Of a DNA stretch of 64,000 nucleotides, positions 23,485-30,522 are shown in pieces. The translations under genes and the position numbers were made by a program. The stretch lies in the NCBI RefSeq assembly GCF_002091985.1, contig NZ_MKKX01000017.1:434001-498000 (forward strand). The letters run 5' to 3'. Numbering within the stretch: the stretch's first letter is position 1; each line of letters begins with the position of its first letter. Below the pieces are notes generated by a model. The model was not told the origin of the DNA. It searched no databases and was given only the letters and a program-made list of their open reading frames with translations. Origin of the DNA: Rhodococcus sp. 1163 (GTDB lineage: Bacteria > Actinomycetota > Actinomycetes > Mycobacteriales > Mycobacteriaceae).

Positions 23485-24570
23485 ATGCAGGCGGCAAGTC
23501 GGGCGGCGCTCCTCACGGTGCTGGTTTTCGCTGTCTCGGCTCTGCCGACGCCCCTTGCGCCCGGTGTGCGAGAGCCCCTCGTGGCTACCCCGGCACCTGT
23601 GCTCGCGGAGCCACCACCTGCGCCGCTGACGCTGAAGGAGTTGTCCGCTCGGGTGAATCCGACGGTCGTGACCATATCGGCGGAATTCAGCTTCTACGGC
23701 GTCGCAGGCACCGGGTTCGTCGTCGATTCGGACGGCCTCGTGCTCACCAACTTCCATGTAATCGAGGAAGCAACCGACGTCACTGCGGTACATATGGGCA
23801 GTGGCTTGATCTACGACGCGTCGGTGCTCGGTTACGACAAGACCCGTGATGTTGCGGTTCTCCGATTGGCTTCTGCGGTGGATCTTCCGGTGGCCCCGAT
23901 CGGGAGGTCTGCAGACGTTGCCGTCGGCGACGGAGTTACCGCGGTAGGCAACGCGGACGGCGGGGGAGTCCTCGTCGCCGCGCCCGGACGCGTGGTTGCC
24001 CTGCAGGAATCCGTCATCGCCGAAAGCTCCGTCGATGGGTCGCGGAACGAACTGACAGACATGATTCGAATCGACGCCGACGTACGCGCGGGCGATTCGG
24101 GCGGCCCGCTCGTCGACGCGTGGGGCAATGTCATCGGCGTCGACGCGGCTGGCCTGTCCGAGAAGGCTCGGGCGGTATCTGCCCCCGAGGCGTATGCCAT
24201 TCCCATCGATACCGCGATGGCCGTGCTCGCCCAGGTCCGTGACGGCCGATCCGGGGGCACTGTCCACGTTGGGCCGACCCCGTATCTGGGTATCGGCGTT
24301 CGCGATATCTCGGCATCGCGTGAGACGGGACCATCGCAGGGTGCCGCGGTCACGTCCGTTCGATACGATTCCCCAGCCGAACGGACCGGTTTGCTTCGCG
24401 GCGACGTGATCGTGTCGTTCGACGGGAGGCCGGTGCGTACGTCGAAGGATCTGATCGAAGAGATGGTCGAGAAGAGTCCGGGCGACGTCATCGAACTCGA
24501 GTGGGTCTCTGGGCAGGGAGTCCGTCAGCAGCAATCGGTGACCCTCGAACTGGGGACTCCGACTGCGTAG
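23485..24570 (+). CDS. HtrA/DegP-like secreted or membrane-anchored serine protease
   Basis: This 361-residue trypsin-like protease has one PDZ domain. Residues 1-27 form a signal peptide or anchor (ALLTVLVFAVSALPTPLAP), followed by a Pro-rich linker. Catalytic triad: H91 in LTNFHVI, D122 in KTRDVAVLRL and S205 in RAGDSGGPLV. The PDZ domain spans about 255-355 (TPYLGIGVRDIS, AERTGLLRGDVIVSFDG). It is expected to be active in the cell envelope as a protein quality-control or signalling protease. ATG 23485 is the start. It stands alone, convergent with the VOC gene, with four bases between stops. Confidence 0.9.
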   Translation: MQAASRAALLTVLVFAVSALPTPLAPGVREPLVATPAPVLAEPPPAPLTLKELSARVNPTVVTISAEFSFYGVAGTGFVVDSDGLVLTNFHVIEEATDVTAVHMGSGLIYDASVLGYDKTRDVAVLRLASAVDLPVAPIGRSADVAVGDGVTAVGNADGGGVLVAAPGRVVALQESVIAESSVDGSRNELTDMIRIDADVRAGDSGGPLVDAWGNVIGVDAAGLSEKARAVSAPEAYAIPIDTAMAVLAQVRDGRSGGTVHVGPTPYLGIGVRDISASRETGPSQGAAVTSVRYDSPAERTGLLRGDVIVSFDGRPVRTSKDLIEEMVEKSPGDVIELEWVSGQGVRQQQSVTLELGTPTA

Positions 24571-24574
24571 TCGC

Positions 24575-24955
24575 TCAGGCTTGCAACACGGACAGGACGT
24601 TTCCTGCGGGATCGGTGAACCACGCGATCAGCGGGCCGCCGTGTCTGAAGATTCCCCGCTCATCGGTCCCCATGTCGGGGTAGTGCTCGAACACCACACC
24701 TTTGGCGGTCAGGGCGTCGACGGCTGCTTCGATGTCTGCGACCGGGAAGTTCAGGATGGTGTAGGCCGCGGGCACATGATTCGGCCGGGGGTAGATCAAC
24801 ACTTCGTTTCTCTCGCTGAGCTGCAGGTTGATCAGGCCCATCTCACCATCGACGACGGTAAGTCCCAGGATGTCGGAGTAGAAGATGCGGGCGGCCTCGA
24901 TGTCGTCGACAGCGAAGCCGGAGAAGGGCGCGCGGGTCAATTCGATAGTGGGCAT
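24575..24955 (-). CDS. VOC (glyoxalase/bleomycin-resistance fold) protein
   Basis: This 126-residue vicinal-oxygen-chelate protein has the paired beta-alpha-beta-beta-beta layout: FSGFAVDDIEAARIFYSDIL at the start of the first module and LNFPVADIEAAVDALTAKGV in the second, ending WFTDPAGNVLSVLQA. Metal ligands are incomplete at the first position (no His in SGFAVDD), so binding or a non-metal role is possible. Substrate unknown. Confidence 0.88.
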   Translation of the reverse strand: MPTIELTRAPFSGFAVDDIEAARIFYSDILGLTVVDGEMGLINLQLSERNEVLIYPRPNHVPAAYTILNFPVADIEAAVDALTAKGVVFEHYPDMGTDERGIFRHGGPLIAWFTDPAGNVLSVLQA

Positions 24956-25049
24956 ACCTCATCGTGCCCCTGTCGAAGTCGGTACGGGGAGGTATCGAAG
25001 CCGTCGTTGCGCCTCCGAGCAGGTCACCGACGGGAGTACCGTTGAACGG

Positions 25050-26027
25050 GTGACTATCCGCCTCGGTTATCAGATGCCCAATTTCAGCTACTCAGGTTCC
25101 GTCGCAGAGCTGTTCCCGAAGGTCATCGCGCAAGCGCGCGAAGCCGAGGCAGCAGGATTCGACACCGCGTTCGTCATGGACCACTTTTATCAACTACCTG
25201 GAATCGGCAAGCCCGACGAGCCGATGCTCGAGGCGTACTCGGCCCTGTCGGCTCTGGCCACCGCTACCGAAACGATCCAGCTCTCGGCCCTCGTCACCGG
25301 AAACACGTACCGCAAACCGGCAATCTTGGCGAAGACCGTGACCACGCTCGACGTCGTGAGCGGAGGCCGCGCGATCCTGGGAATCGGAGCCGGCTGGTAC
25401 GAGCTCGAACACCAGAGCTTCGGCCTGGAGTTCGGTACCTTCACCGATCGATTCGAGCGTCTCGACGAGGCACTGCAGATCATAGAGCCGATGCTCCGCG
25501 GGCAACGGCCGAGCTTCGACGGGTTGTGGTACCAGGTCGAGAACGCCATCAACGAGCCACGTATGCGCGACGATCTGCCCATCATGCTCGGTGGAGGCGG
25601 AGAAAAGAAGACCTTCGGTCTCGCTGCCCAGTTCGCCGATCACCTCAACATCATCTGCGACGCAAGCGAATTGCCCCGCAAGATGAAGGCAGTCGAAGCT
25701 CGGTGCGAAGAGGTAGACCGTGATCCGAAGGATCTCGAGACAAGTTTCTTGGCCTTCGTCATCCTCGACGAGGACGGTGACAAAGCGCGCAAGCTGCAGA
25801 GCGACTACTTGTTGTCGAACGGGGTCGACTTGTCCAACCTCTCCGACACCGACAAGGCGGCAGCAACCGACCGCCAGTTCTGCGGCACACCTGACGACGT
25901 CGCCGAACAGGTGCAGACGCGTGTACTCGATCAGGGTATCGACGGCATCATCATCAACCTGATCACCAACGGTCACGAGCCCGGCATCGTCGAACTCGCA
26001 GGTAAGACACTGCGCCCGCTCGTGTAG
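25050..26027 (+). CDS. LLM-class F420-dependent oxidoreductase
   Basis: This 325-residue luciferase-like TIM barrel is of the F420-dependent type common in Rhodococcus and Mycobacterium. Motifs: QAREAEAAGFDTAFVMDHFY, TLDVVSGGRAILGIGAGWYE, GTFTDRFERLDEAL and DLPIMLGGGGEKKTFGLAAQ. It probably transfers hydride from F420H2 to an unknown acceptor. The GTG at 25050 gives the family length. It is divergent from the VOC gene with 94 bases between starts. Confidence 0.88.
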   Translation: MTIRLGYQMPNFSYSGSVAELFPKVIAQAREAEAAGFDTAFVMDHFYQLPGIGKPDEPMLEAYSALSALATATETIQLSALVTGNTYRKPAILAKTVTTLDVVSGGRAILGIGAGWYELEHQSFGLEFGTFTDRFERLDEALQIIEPMLRGQRPSFDGLWYQVENAINEPRMRDDLPIMLGGGGEKKTFGLAAQFADHLNIICDASELPRKMKAVEARCEEVDRDPKDLETSFLAFVILDEDGDKARKLQSDYLLSNGVDLSNLSDTDKAAATDRQFCGTPDDVAEQVQTRVLDQGIDGIIINLITNGHEPGIVELAGKTLRPLV

Positions 26028-26049
26028 TTCGAACCGACTTCAGCTTTGG

Positions 26050-26084
26050 CACGGGGGAACGTTGCGTGGGATAGTTCCCCCGTG
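26050..26084 (+). other. Perfect 11-bp inverted repeat at the start of the first AIM24 gene
   Basis: CACGGGGGAAC (26050-26060) and GTTCCCCCGTG (26074-26084) form a perfect stem with a 13-base loop. The last three bases of the right arm are the GTG start codon (26082-26084), so the start would be sequestered in RNA, or the palindrome is a protein-binding site overlapping a near-leaderless start. Confidence 0.65.
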
Positions 26085-26720
26085 GCTCAGCTGACAATGA
26101 ACGGGCACAGGGTGCTCGTTGCGAATCTCCTTCAGGGATCACCGCAGGGCGATTCGCTACGTGCGATGTCCGGTTCCATGATTGCGTACGAGGGTGACGT
26201 CGCCTTCAAGAGTGCAGGAATGGGCGGAGGCGGTGGACTACGCGCGGCTCTGAAGCAGAAAGCAACCGGTGAATCTCTTTCTCTCATGGAGGTTTCCGGC
26301 AAGGGCACGGTGTATTTCGCCGTCGACGCTCAGGACATCACTGTCGTCGAGATCGCGAACGACACCATGCACGTCGAGGCCTCCCAGCTGCTCGCGCTGA
26401 CCGGGCAACTGAAGACCGAGGTCAAGTTCGCCGGCCTCCGCGGCGCATCCTCGGGCCAGGGCCTGTTCACGACCGTCGTCAGCGGTTCGGGTTCGGTGGC
26501 CTTACTCTCGGCAGGCGGACCCTTGATCGCGCTCGCCGTCGACCCGACGTACCCGCTCGTCGTCGATCCAGATTCCTTTGTGGCACATCGCGGTCAGCTG
26601 AACCAGAGTTTCGTCACCGACGTCACCTGGCGATCCGCCGTCGGTGGTGGGAGCGGTGAAGCCTTCTCGCTCCGTTTCGACGGCCAAGGCGTCGTCTACA
26701 TCCAACCCGAGGAACGCTGA
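26082..26720 (+). CDS. AIM24-family protein, first of three
   Basis: This 212-residue beta-helical AIM24-family (DUF124) protein is the first of a tandem trio. Features: MIAYEGDVAFKSAGMGGGGG, GTVYFAVDAQDITVVEIAND, GASSGQGLFTTVVSGSGSVA and a C-terminal SGEAFSLRFDGQGVVYIQPE. The family includes yeast mitochondrial Aim24 and bacterial proteins sometimes linked to TerD-like or tryptophan-RNA-attenuator-like folds; function is unknown. The GTG at 26082 lies in the right arm of an inverted repeat. The stop is followed one base later by the ATG of the next paralogue. Confidence 0.85.
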   Translation: MAQLTMNGHRVLVANLLQGSPQGDSLRAMSGSMIAYEGDVAFKSAGMGGGGGLRAALKQKATGESLSLMEVSGKGTVYFAVDAQDITVVEIANDTMHVEASQLLALTGQLKTEVKFAGLRGASSGQGLFTTVVSGSGSVALLSAGGPLIALAVDPTYPLVVDPDSFVAHRGQLNQSFVTDVTWRSAVGGGSGEAFSLRFDGQGVVYIQPEER

Positions 26721-26721
26721 C

Positions 26722-27420
26722 ATGCCGCTCGAGCTCGTCAACAGCAAAGTCGTAAAATCCTCTCTCGCGGCCGGGCAGAACGTCTTGGCCCGTAAGGGTT
26801 CGATGCTGTATTACACCGGCGACGTCCACTTCATTCCACATTCGATGGGTGGGTATGCAGGCTCCATGCCCGGAGGCCGGTCGGGTTTTTCAGCGAGCGG
26901 CGTCGCGGGAATGGCGGGACGAATGATGTCGGGCGAGCATGTTGCCATGATGGCCGCCGAGGGCCAGGGGGAGGTGTTCTACGGCCACGCCGGCTTGTAC
27001 GTGGAAGTGATTCACCTCGACGGGTCGTCGATGCTCACCGTCGAGGCCGACCGGCTGCTTGCGCAGGACGGCAATTTGTCGAGTTCCATTGTGTCCCTTG
27101 GCTCTCAGGGCGGTGCAGTGCGGGGCGCCGTCCGTGGTGCGATGACCGGGCAGGGCCTCTTCACGACGCAGCTGACCGGCATGGGCAGCGTCGCAGTTCT
27201 GTCACACGGTGGAGCGATTGCGCTGCAGGTCGGTCCGGAGCACCCTCAGGTCGTCGTGGATCCACAGGCTTATGTCTGCCACCTCGGCAACATCACCGTC
27301 GACATCTCGGCGAACGTCGGCTGGCGTGACGCGGTGGGGCGTGGCAGCGGCGAGGCCGTTCAGCTGAAGATGACCGGCATGGGCACCGTATGGGTCCAGG
27401 CCTCCGAGAAGAAGTTCTGA
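26722..27420 (+). CDS. AIM24-family protein, second of three
   Basis: This 232-residue paralogue of its neighbours has the same plan: LARKGSMLYYTGDVHFIPHS, a Gly/Ser/Met-rich insertion (about 40-75), GEVFYGHAGLYVEVIHLDGS, AMTGQGLFTTQLTGMGSVAV and SGEAVQLKMTGMGTVWVQAS. It starts one base after the stop of the first gene (TGACATG) and is therefore translationally coupled. Likely to form hetero-oligomers with the other two; this is inferred from co-occurrence. Confidence 0.85.
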   Translation: MPLELVNSKVVKSSLAAGQNVLARKGSMLYYTGDVHFIPHSMGGYAGSMPGGRSGFSASGVAGMAGRMMSGEHVAMMAAEGQGEVFYGHAGLYVEVIHLDGSSMLTVEADRLLAQDGNLSSSIVSLGSQGGAVRGAVRGAMTGQGLFTTQLTGMGSVAVLSHGGAIALQVGPEHPQVVVDPQAYVCHLGNITVDISANVGWRDAVGRGSGEAVQLKMTGMGTVWVQASEKKF

Positions 27421-27428
27421 GGGCGAGT

Positions 27429-28175
27429 ATGACGATCGAGATCCACACCCCCCATACGCTGCCCGTCGACGACAACATCCCCGGTAACGATTACGCCTTC
27501 TGCGTCGAACTCGCCGGCCAACCCTGGTTCACATCCAAGGGCGCGATGATTGCGTACTACGGCAATATTCGATTCGAGCCGCTCGGTCAGACGTCGATGC
27601 CTGCCATCGTCGCCGCTCGATTCTCCTCGCCGCTGTATTCCAACGACTGGGTGCTCGCGCAAGGACAAGGGAAGTTGATCCTCGGCGACCGTGGATTCAA
27701 CATCAACAGCTACGATCTAGACGACGGCAACCTGACCATCCGAGCCTCGAACCTCCTGGCCTTCGAACCAACGCTCGATCTGAAGCAGTCGATCGTCCCC
27801 GGATTCCTGACGCTACTGGGCACGGGCAAGTTCCTGGCCTCGTCCAACGGGCCTGTCATGTTTGCCGAGCCACCGTTGCGCATCGACCCCGAAGCACTGG
27901 TCGGCTGGGCCGATTGTCCGTCGCCGTCGCACCACTTCGACGCAGGGTGGATGCAAAACTTTCTGGGTGCCGCGCATGGATACCTCGGGGCCAACACCGG
28001 CGAAGAGCGTCAGTTCGACTTCACCGGCACAGGAACGGTGCTCATTCAATCCAGTGAGAAGGTTCTGAACGACGGACACCTGCTGCGCCACATCGAGTCG
28101 CAGACCGTCTCGCTAGGGCAGAACAGCTTACGGACGCTGCACGGCACAATCGGTTCGCGACTGCAGCAGCACTGA
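27429..28175 (+). CDS. AIM24-family protein, third of three
   Basis: This 248-residue, more divergent AIM24 paralogue has FTSKGAMIAYYGNIRFEPLG, GQGKLILGDRGFNINSYDLD, LTLLGTGKFLASSNGPVMFA and RQFDFTGTGTVLIQSSEKVL. A 35-residue C-terminal extension follows. It begins eight bases after the second gene. The three paralogues form one transcription unit, probably with the 126-residue gene downstream. Confidence 0.85.
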   Translation: MTIEIHTPHTLPVDDNIPGNDYAFCVELAGQPWFTSKGAMIAYYGNIRFEPLGQTSMPAIVAARFSSPLYSNDWVLAQGQGKLILGDRGFNINSYDLDDGNLTIRASNLLAFEPTLDLKQSIVPGFLTLLGTGKFLASSNGPVMFAEPPLRIDPEALVGWADCPSPSHHFDAGWMQNFLGAAHGYLGANTGEERQFDFTGTGTVLIQSSEKVLNDGHLLRHIESQTVSLGQNSLRTLHGTIGSRLQQH

Positions 28176-28202
28176 CTTGACTCGCAAGCGCATTATGGAG
28201 TG

Positions 28203-28583
28203 ATGACAAACAACGGACCCTTCGGCGTCGACCCCGAGGACTTCGATCGCTTCGCCAAAGAAGCGAGCGACGGACTCCGCGACGTCGTCGATCAGGTAGG
28301 TAAAATTTTCGGGCAATCCGGCGCAGGCGGGTCTTGGGGCGCGTTCTTCGGAGAACCATCGGCACAGAGGAAGCCGGAGCCGGAGCCGGAGCCGGAGACC
28401 ACCGGCGAGACCGGCGATGGTGTCTGGGCGATCTACACCGTCGACTCCGACGGCTCTGCGCACATCGACCAGCTGTATGCGACCGAACTGGATGCCCTAC
28501 GCGCCCACAAGGACAATGTGGACCCGGCCAGACGCGTCCGCTTCCTGCCCTACGGCGTCAGCGTCAGCGTGCTGGAAGTCTAG
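28203..28583 (+). CDS. Hypothetical acidic protein (126 aa)
   Basis: The 126-residue protein starts MTNNGPFGVDPEDFDRFAKE. Residues 57-68 are a repeated KPEPEPEPETT stretch, separating an N-terminal helix from a C-terminal domain (GVWAIYTVDSDGSAHIDQLY, then ALRAHKDNVDPARRVRFLPY). It follows the AIM24 trio by 27 bases and overlaps the convergent glycosyltransferase gene by 20 bases. No recognised function; related short actinobacterial proteins share the WAIYTVD..G core. A GTG three bases upstream is an alternative start. Confidence 0.7.
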   Translation: MTNNGPFGVDPEDFDRFAKEASDGLRDVVDQVGKIFGQSGAGGSWGAFFGEPSAQRKPEPEPEPETTGETGDGVWAIYTVDSDGSAHIDQLYATELDALRAHKDNVDPARRVRFLPYGVSVSVLEV

Positions 28584-29733
28584 ATTCCACTGCATCGGCC
28601 GCGTGGGCAATTCCGCCGTGCGCTCGTACGTCGGCGCTGATATGTGCCAGTCTCGCGGCTAGTGCCGGTGAATTCGCGACGCCTTCGACGGCCTGAAGCA
28701 GCGAGTACGCCGTCACGTCTTCGTCGTCGAGACGAACGCCGACGCCCAGTTCCTCCAACATCGTCGCGTTGCCGAATTGATCGACTGCTTGCGGAATGGC
28801 GACGGTCGGTACTGCGAACCACAATGCCTCGGTGCAGCTGCCCATTCCTGCATGTGTGACGAAAGCAGAGGCGGCGGCAAGTACGGCGAGCTGCGGAACG
28901 TGCGGTCGGATCTCCATGTTCGACGGCACGGGACCCAGCTCACCGGCGTCGACGCGGTGGCCGATCGAGATGACCACATGCCATTCCGTTCCGGCGAAGG
29001 CTTCGATGCACGTTCGGTAGAAGTCGGGGCGCTCATTGAATCCTGTTCCGAACGACACCAGCAGGACCCTCGCACCGTCCGTCGGTGGTGCCCAGCACGA
29101 GTTCGTGAGGCGAGCGAGGTCCATACAAGGTCCGACGAACCGAACGGTCTCGGGTACCCGGTCGGCATTCGGTTGCATCACTCGCGGGACGAGGGAGAGA
29201 ACATCATCGGGGTGCGAGATCCATTGCCATGGATCGGCGTCGACACCGTTTTCTCGCAGCCACGAGGAGTAGGCGCTGTAGTACCTTCTCCCACTTTCGG
29301 ATTCACGAATCTGCACGAGCACCTCGCCCATGTCCTCCTCGTATCCGTCCCAGGCCACGTAGGTCGGCGAAAGTTGCACGGCCGGAACGCTGTAGCGCCT
29401 ACCCAGAACGGGCGCCGCCAACCCGCCGATGTCGTAGAGCAGTAGATCCGGCCTGTTGTCGTCGTAGAAGTCGGTGAGGACACCGAACGCGTAGATGGCC
29501 TCGTCGAGAAATACCCGCATCGCCGACGCTGGGTCCTCAGGCCAATTCTCTTCCCCCTGAGGCAAGATCGAGGTGAAGGAAACAAGCTCGATCCCAGCGG
29601 GTTCGACGAGGTCGGCCACTGCGTCGCCGACGGCGTACGTGACTCGATGTCCCCGTCGCACGAGTTCGGACACGAGGCCGAGTGAGGGATAGATGTGGCT
29701 AGGGGCCGTGCAACCGATCATGCCGATGTGCAT
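28564..29733 (-). CDS. GT1-family (macrolide/UGT-type) glycosyltransferase
   Basis: This 389-residue GT-B glycosyltransferase is of the MGT/UGT family. N-terminal acceptor domain: MHIGMIGCTAPSHIYPSLGL, with catalytic-type His 13. C-terminal donor domain: LLVSFGTGFNERPDFYRTCI, VSIGHRVDAG, RPHVPQLAVLAAASAFVTHA and GMGSCTEALWFAVPTVAIPQ, with D/Q binding residues QAVDQFGNA. It probably glycosylates a lipid or secondary metabolite. ATG 29733 gives the family's typical N-terminus; the longer frame upstream lacks homologous features. Divergent from the GNAT gene. Confidence 0.88.
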   Translation of the reverse strand: MHIGMIGCTAPSHIYPSLGLVSELVRRGHRVTYAVGDAVADLVEPAGIELVSFTSILPQGEENWPEDPASAMRVFLDEAIYAFGVLTDFYDDNRPDLLLYDIGGLAAPVLGRRYSVPAVQLSPTYVAWDGYEEDMGEVLVQIRESESGRRYYSAYSSWLRENGVDADPWQWISHPDDVLSLVPRVMQPNADRVPETVRFVGPCMDLARLTNSCWAPPTDGARVLLVSFGTGFNERPDFYRTCIEAFAGTEWHVVISIGHRVDAGELGPVPSNMEIRPHVPQLAVLAAASAFVTHAGMGSCTEALWFAVPTVAIPQAVDQFGNATMLEELGVGVRLDDEDVTAYSLLQAVEGVANSPALAARLAHISADVRAHGGIAHAADAVESRLPAR

Positions 29734-29859
29734 GGCTGTCACGATAGAACTGCAGTGCGCACGCACGCCAACGGTTTTCCTTCGGATGGTCATGTAGCCG
29801 AATCGGGCCACAATCAATCTCAGTGTTCGGCGTCGGCCCGCTCGCGTATCGTCCGCAGT

Positions 29860-30465
29860 GTGACTTTCCTGCAGCCGGTAACCCTGTCGAACGATGTAGT
29901 GACGCTCGAGCCACTGAGTCACGATCATCTCGAAGGACTGTGTGACGCCGCCCGTGACGGTGAGCTATGGAACCTCTGGTACACCTCGGTTCCGCACCCC
30001 GACGATATGGCCGCCGAGATCGATCGACGATTGGGCTTGCAGCAGACAGGGTCGATGTTGCCGTTCACGCTGCGACAAAACGACACTGGCCAGATCCTCG
30101 GGATGACGACGTACGCGAATGCAGATGTGGCGCACCGACGGGTAGAGATCGGGTACACCTGGAACGCTTCATCTGCGCACCGGAGCGGGACCAATGCGGC
30201 GAGCAAGCTTTTGCTTCTCAGCCACGCGTTCGACGAATTGGATTGCATTGCAGTCGAATTTCGGACGCACTGGATGAATCTTCAGTCACGAGCGGCGATT
30301 GCGCGACTCGGGGCCAAACAGGATGGGGTTCTTCGCAACCACACCCGCATGCCCGATGGGTCGCTGCGTGACACCGTGGTGTCCTCGATCATCGAGTCGG
30401 AGTGGCCCGCGGTAAGAAACGAACTCGACCGCCGGATCACGCACCATCGCGGCCCCGCGCGGTAG
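29860..30465 (+). CDS. GNAT N-acetyltransferase
   Basis: This 201-residue GNAT is of the RimJ/RimL-like subclass: TLEPLSHDHLEGLCDAARDG, then YTSVPHPDDMAAEIDRRLGL, ILGMTTYANADVAHRRVEIG, YTWNASSAHRSGTNAASKLL (acetyl-CoA loop region) and FRTHWMNLQSRAAIARLGAK (Asn-x-x-Ser motif), ending RMPDGSLRDTVVSSIIESEW. The GTG at 29860 begins VTFLQPVTLSNDVVTLEP and is a probable leaderless start. Substrate unknown. Confidence 0.85.
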   Translation: MTFLQPVTLSNDVVTLEPLSHDHLEGLCDAARDGELWNLWYTSVPHPDDMAAEIDRRLGLQQTGSMLPFTLRQNDTGQILGMTTYANADVAHRRVEIGYTWNASSAHRSGTNAASKLLLLSHAFDELDCIAVEFRTHWMNLQSRAAIARLGAKQDGVLRNHTRMPDGSLRDTVVSSIIESEWPAVRNELDRRITHHRGPAR

Positions 30466-30522
30466 GTTTGCCAATAGCGTCGGCCGGCGCGCACGGGTTC
30501 GATCGAAGGTACTGATAGCAGC

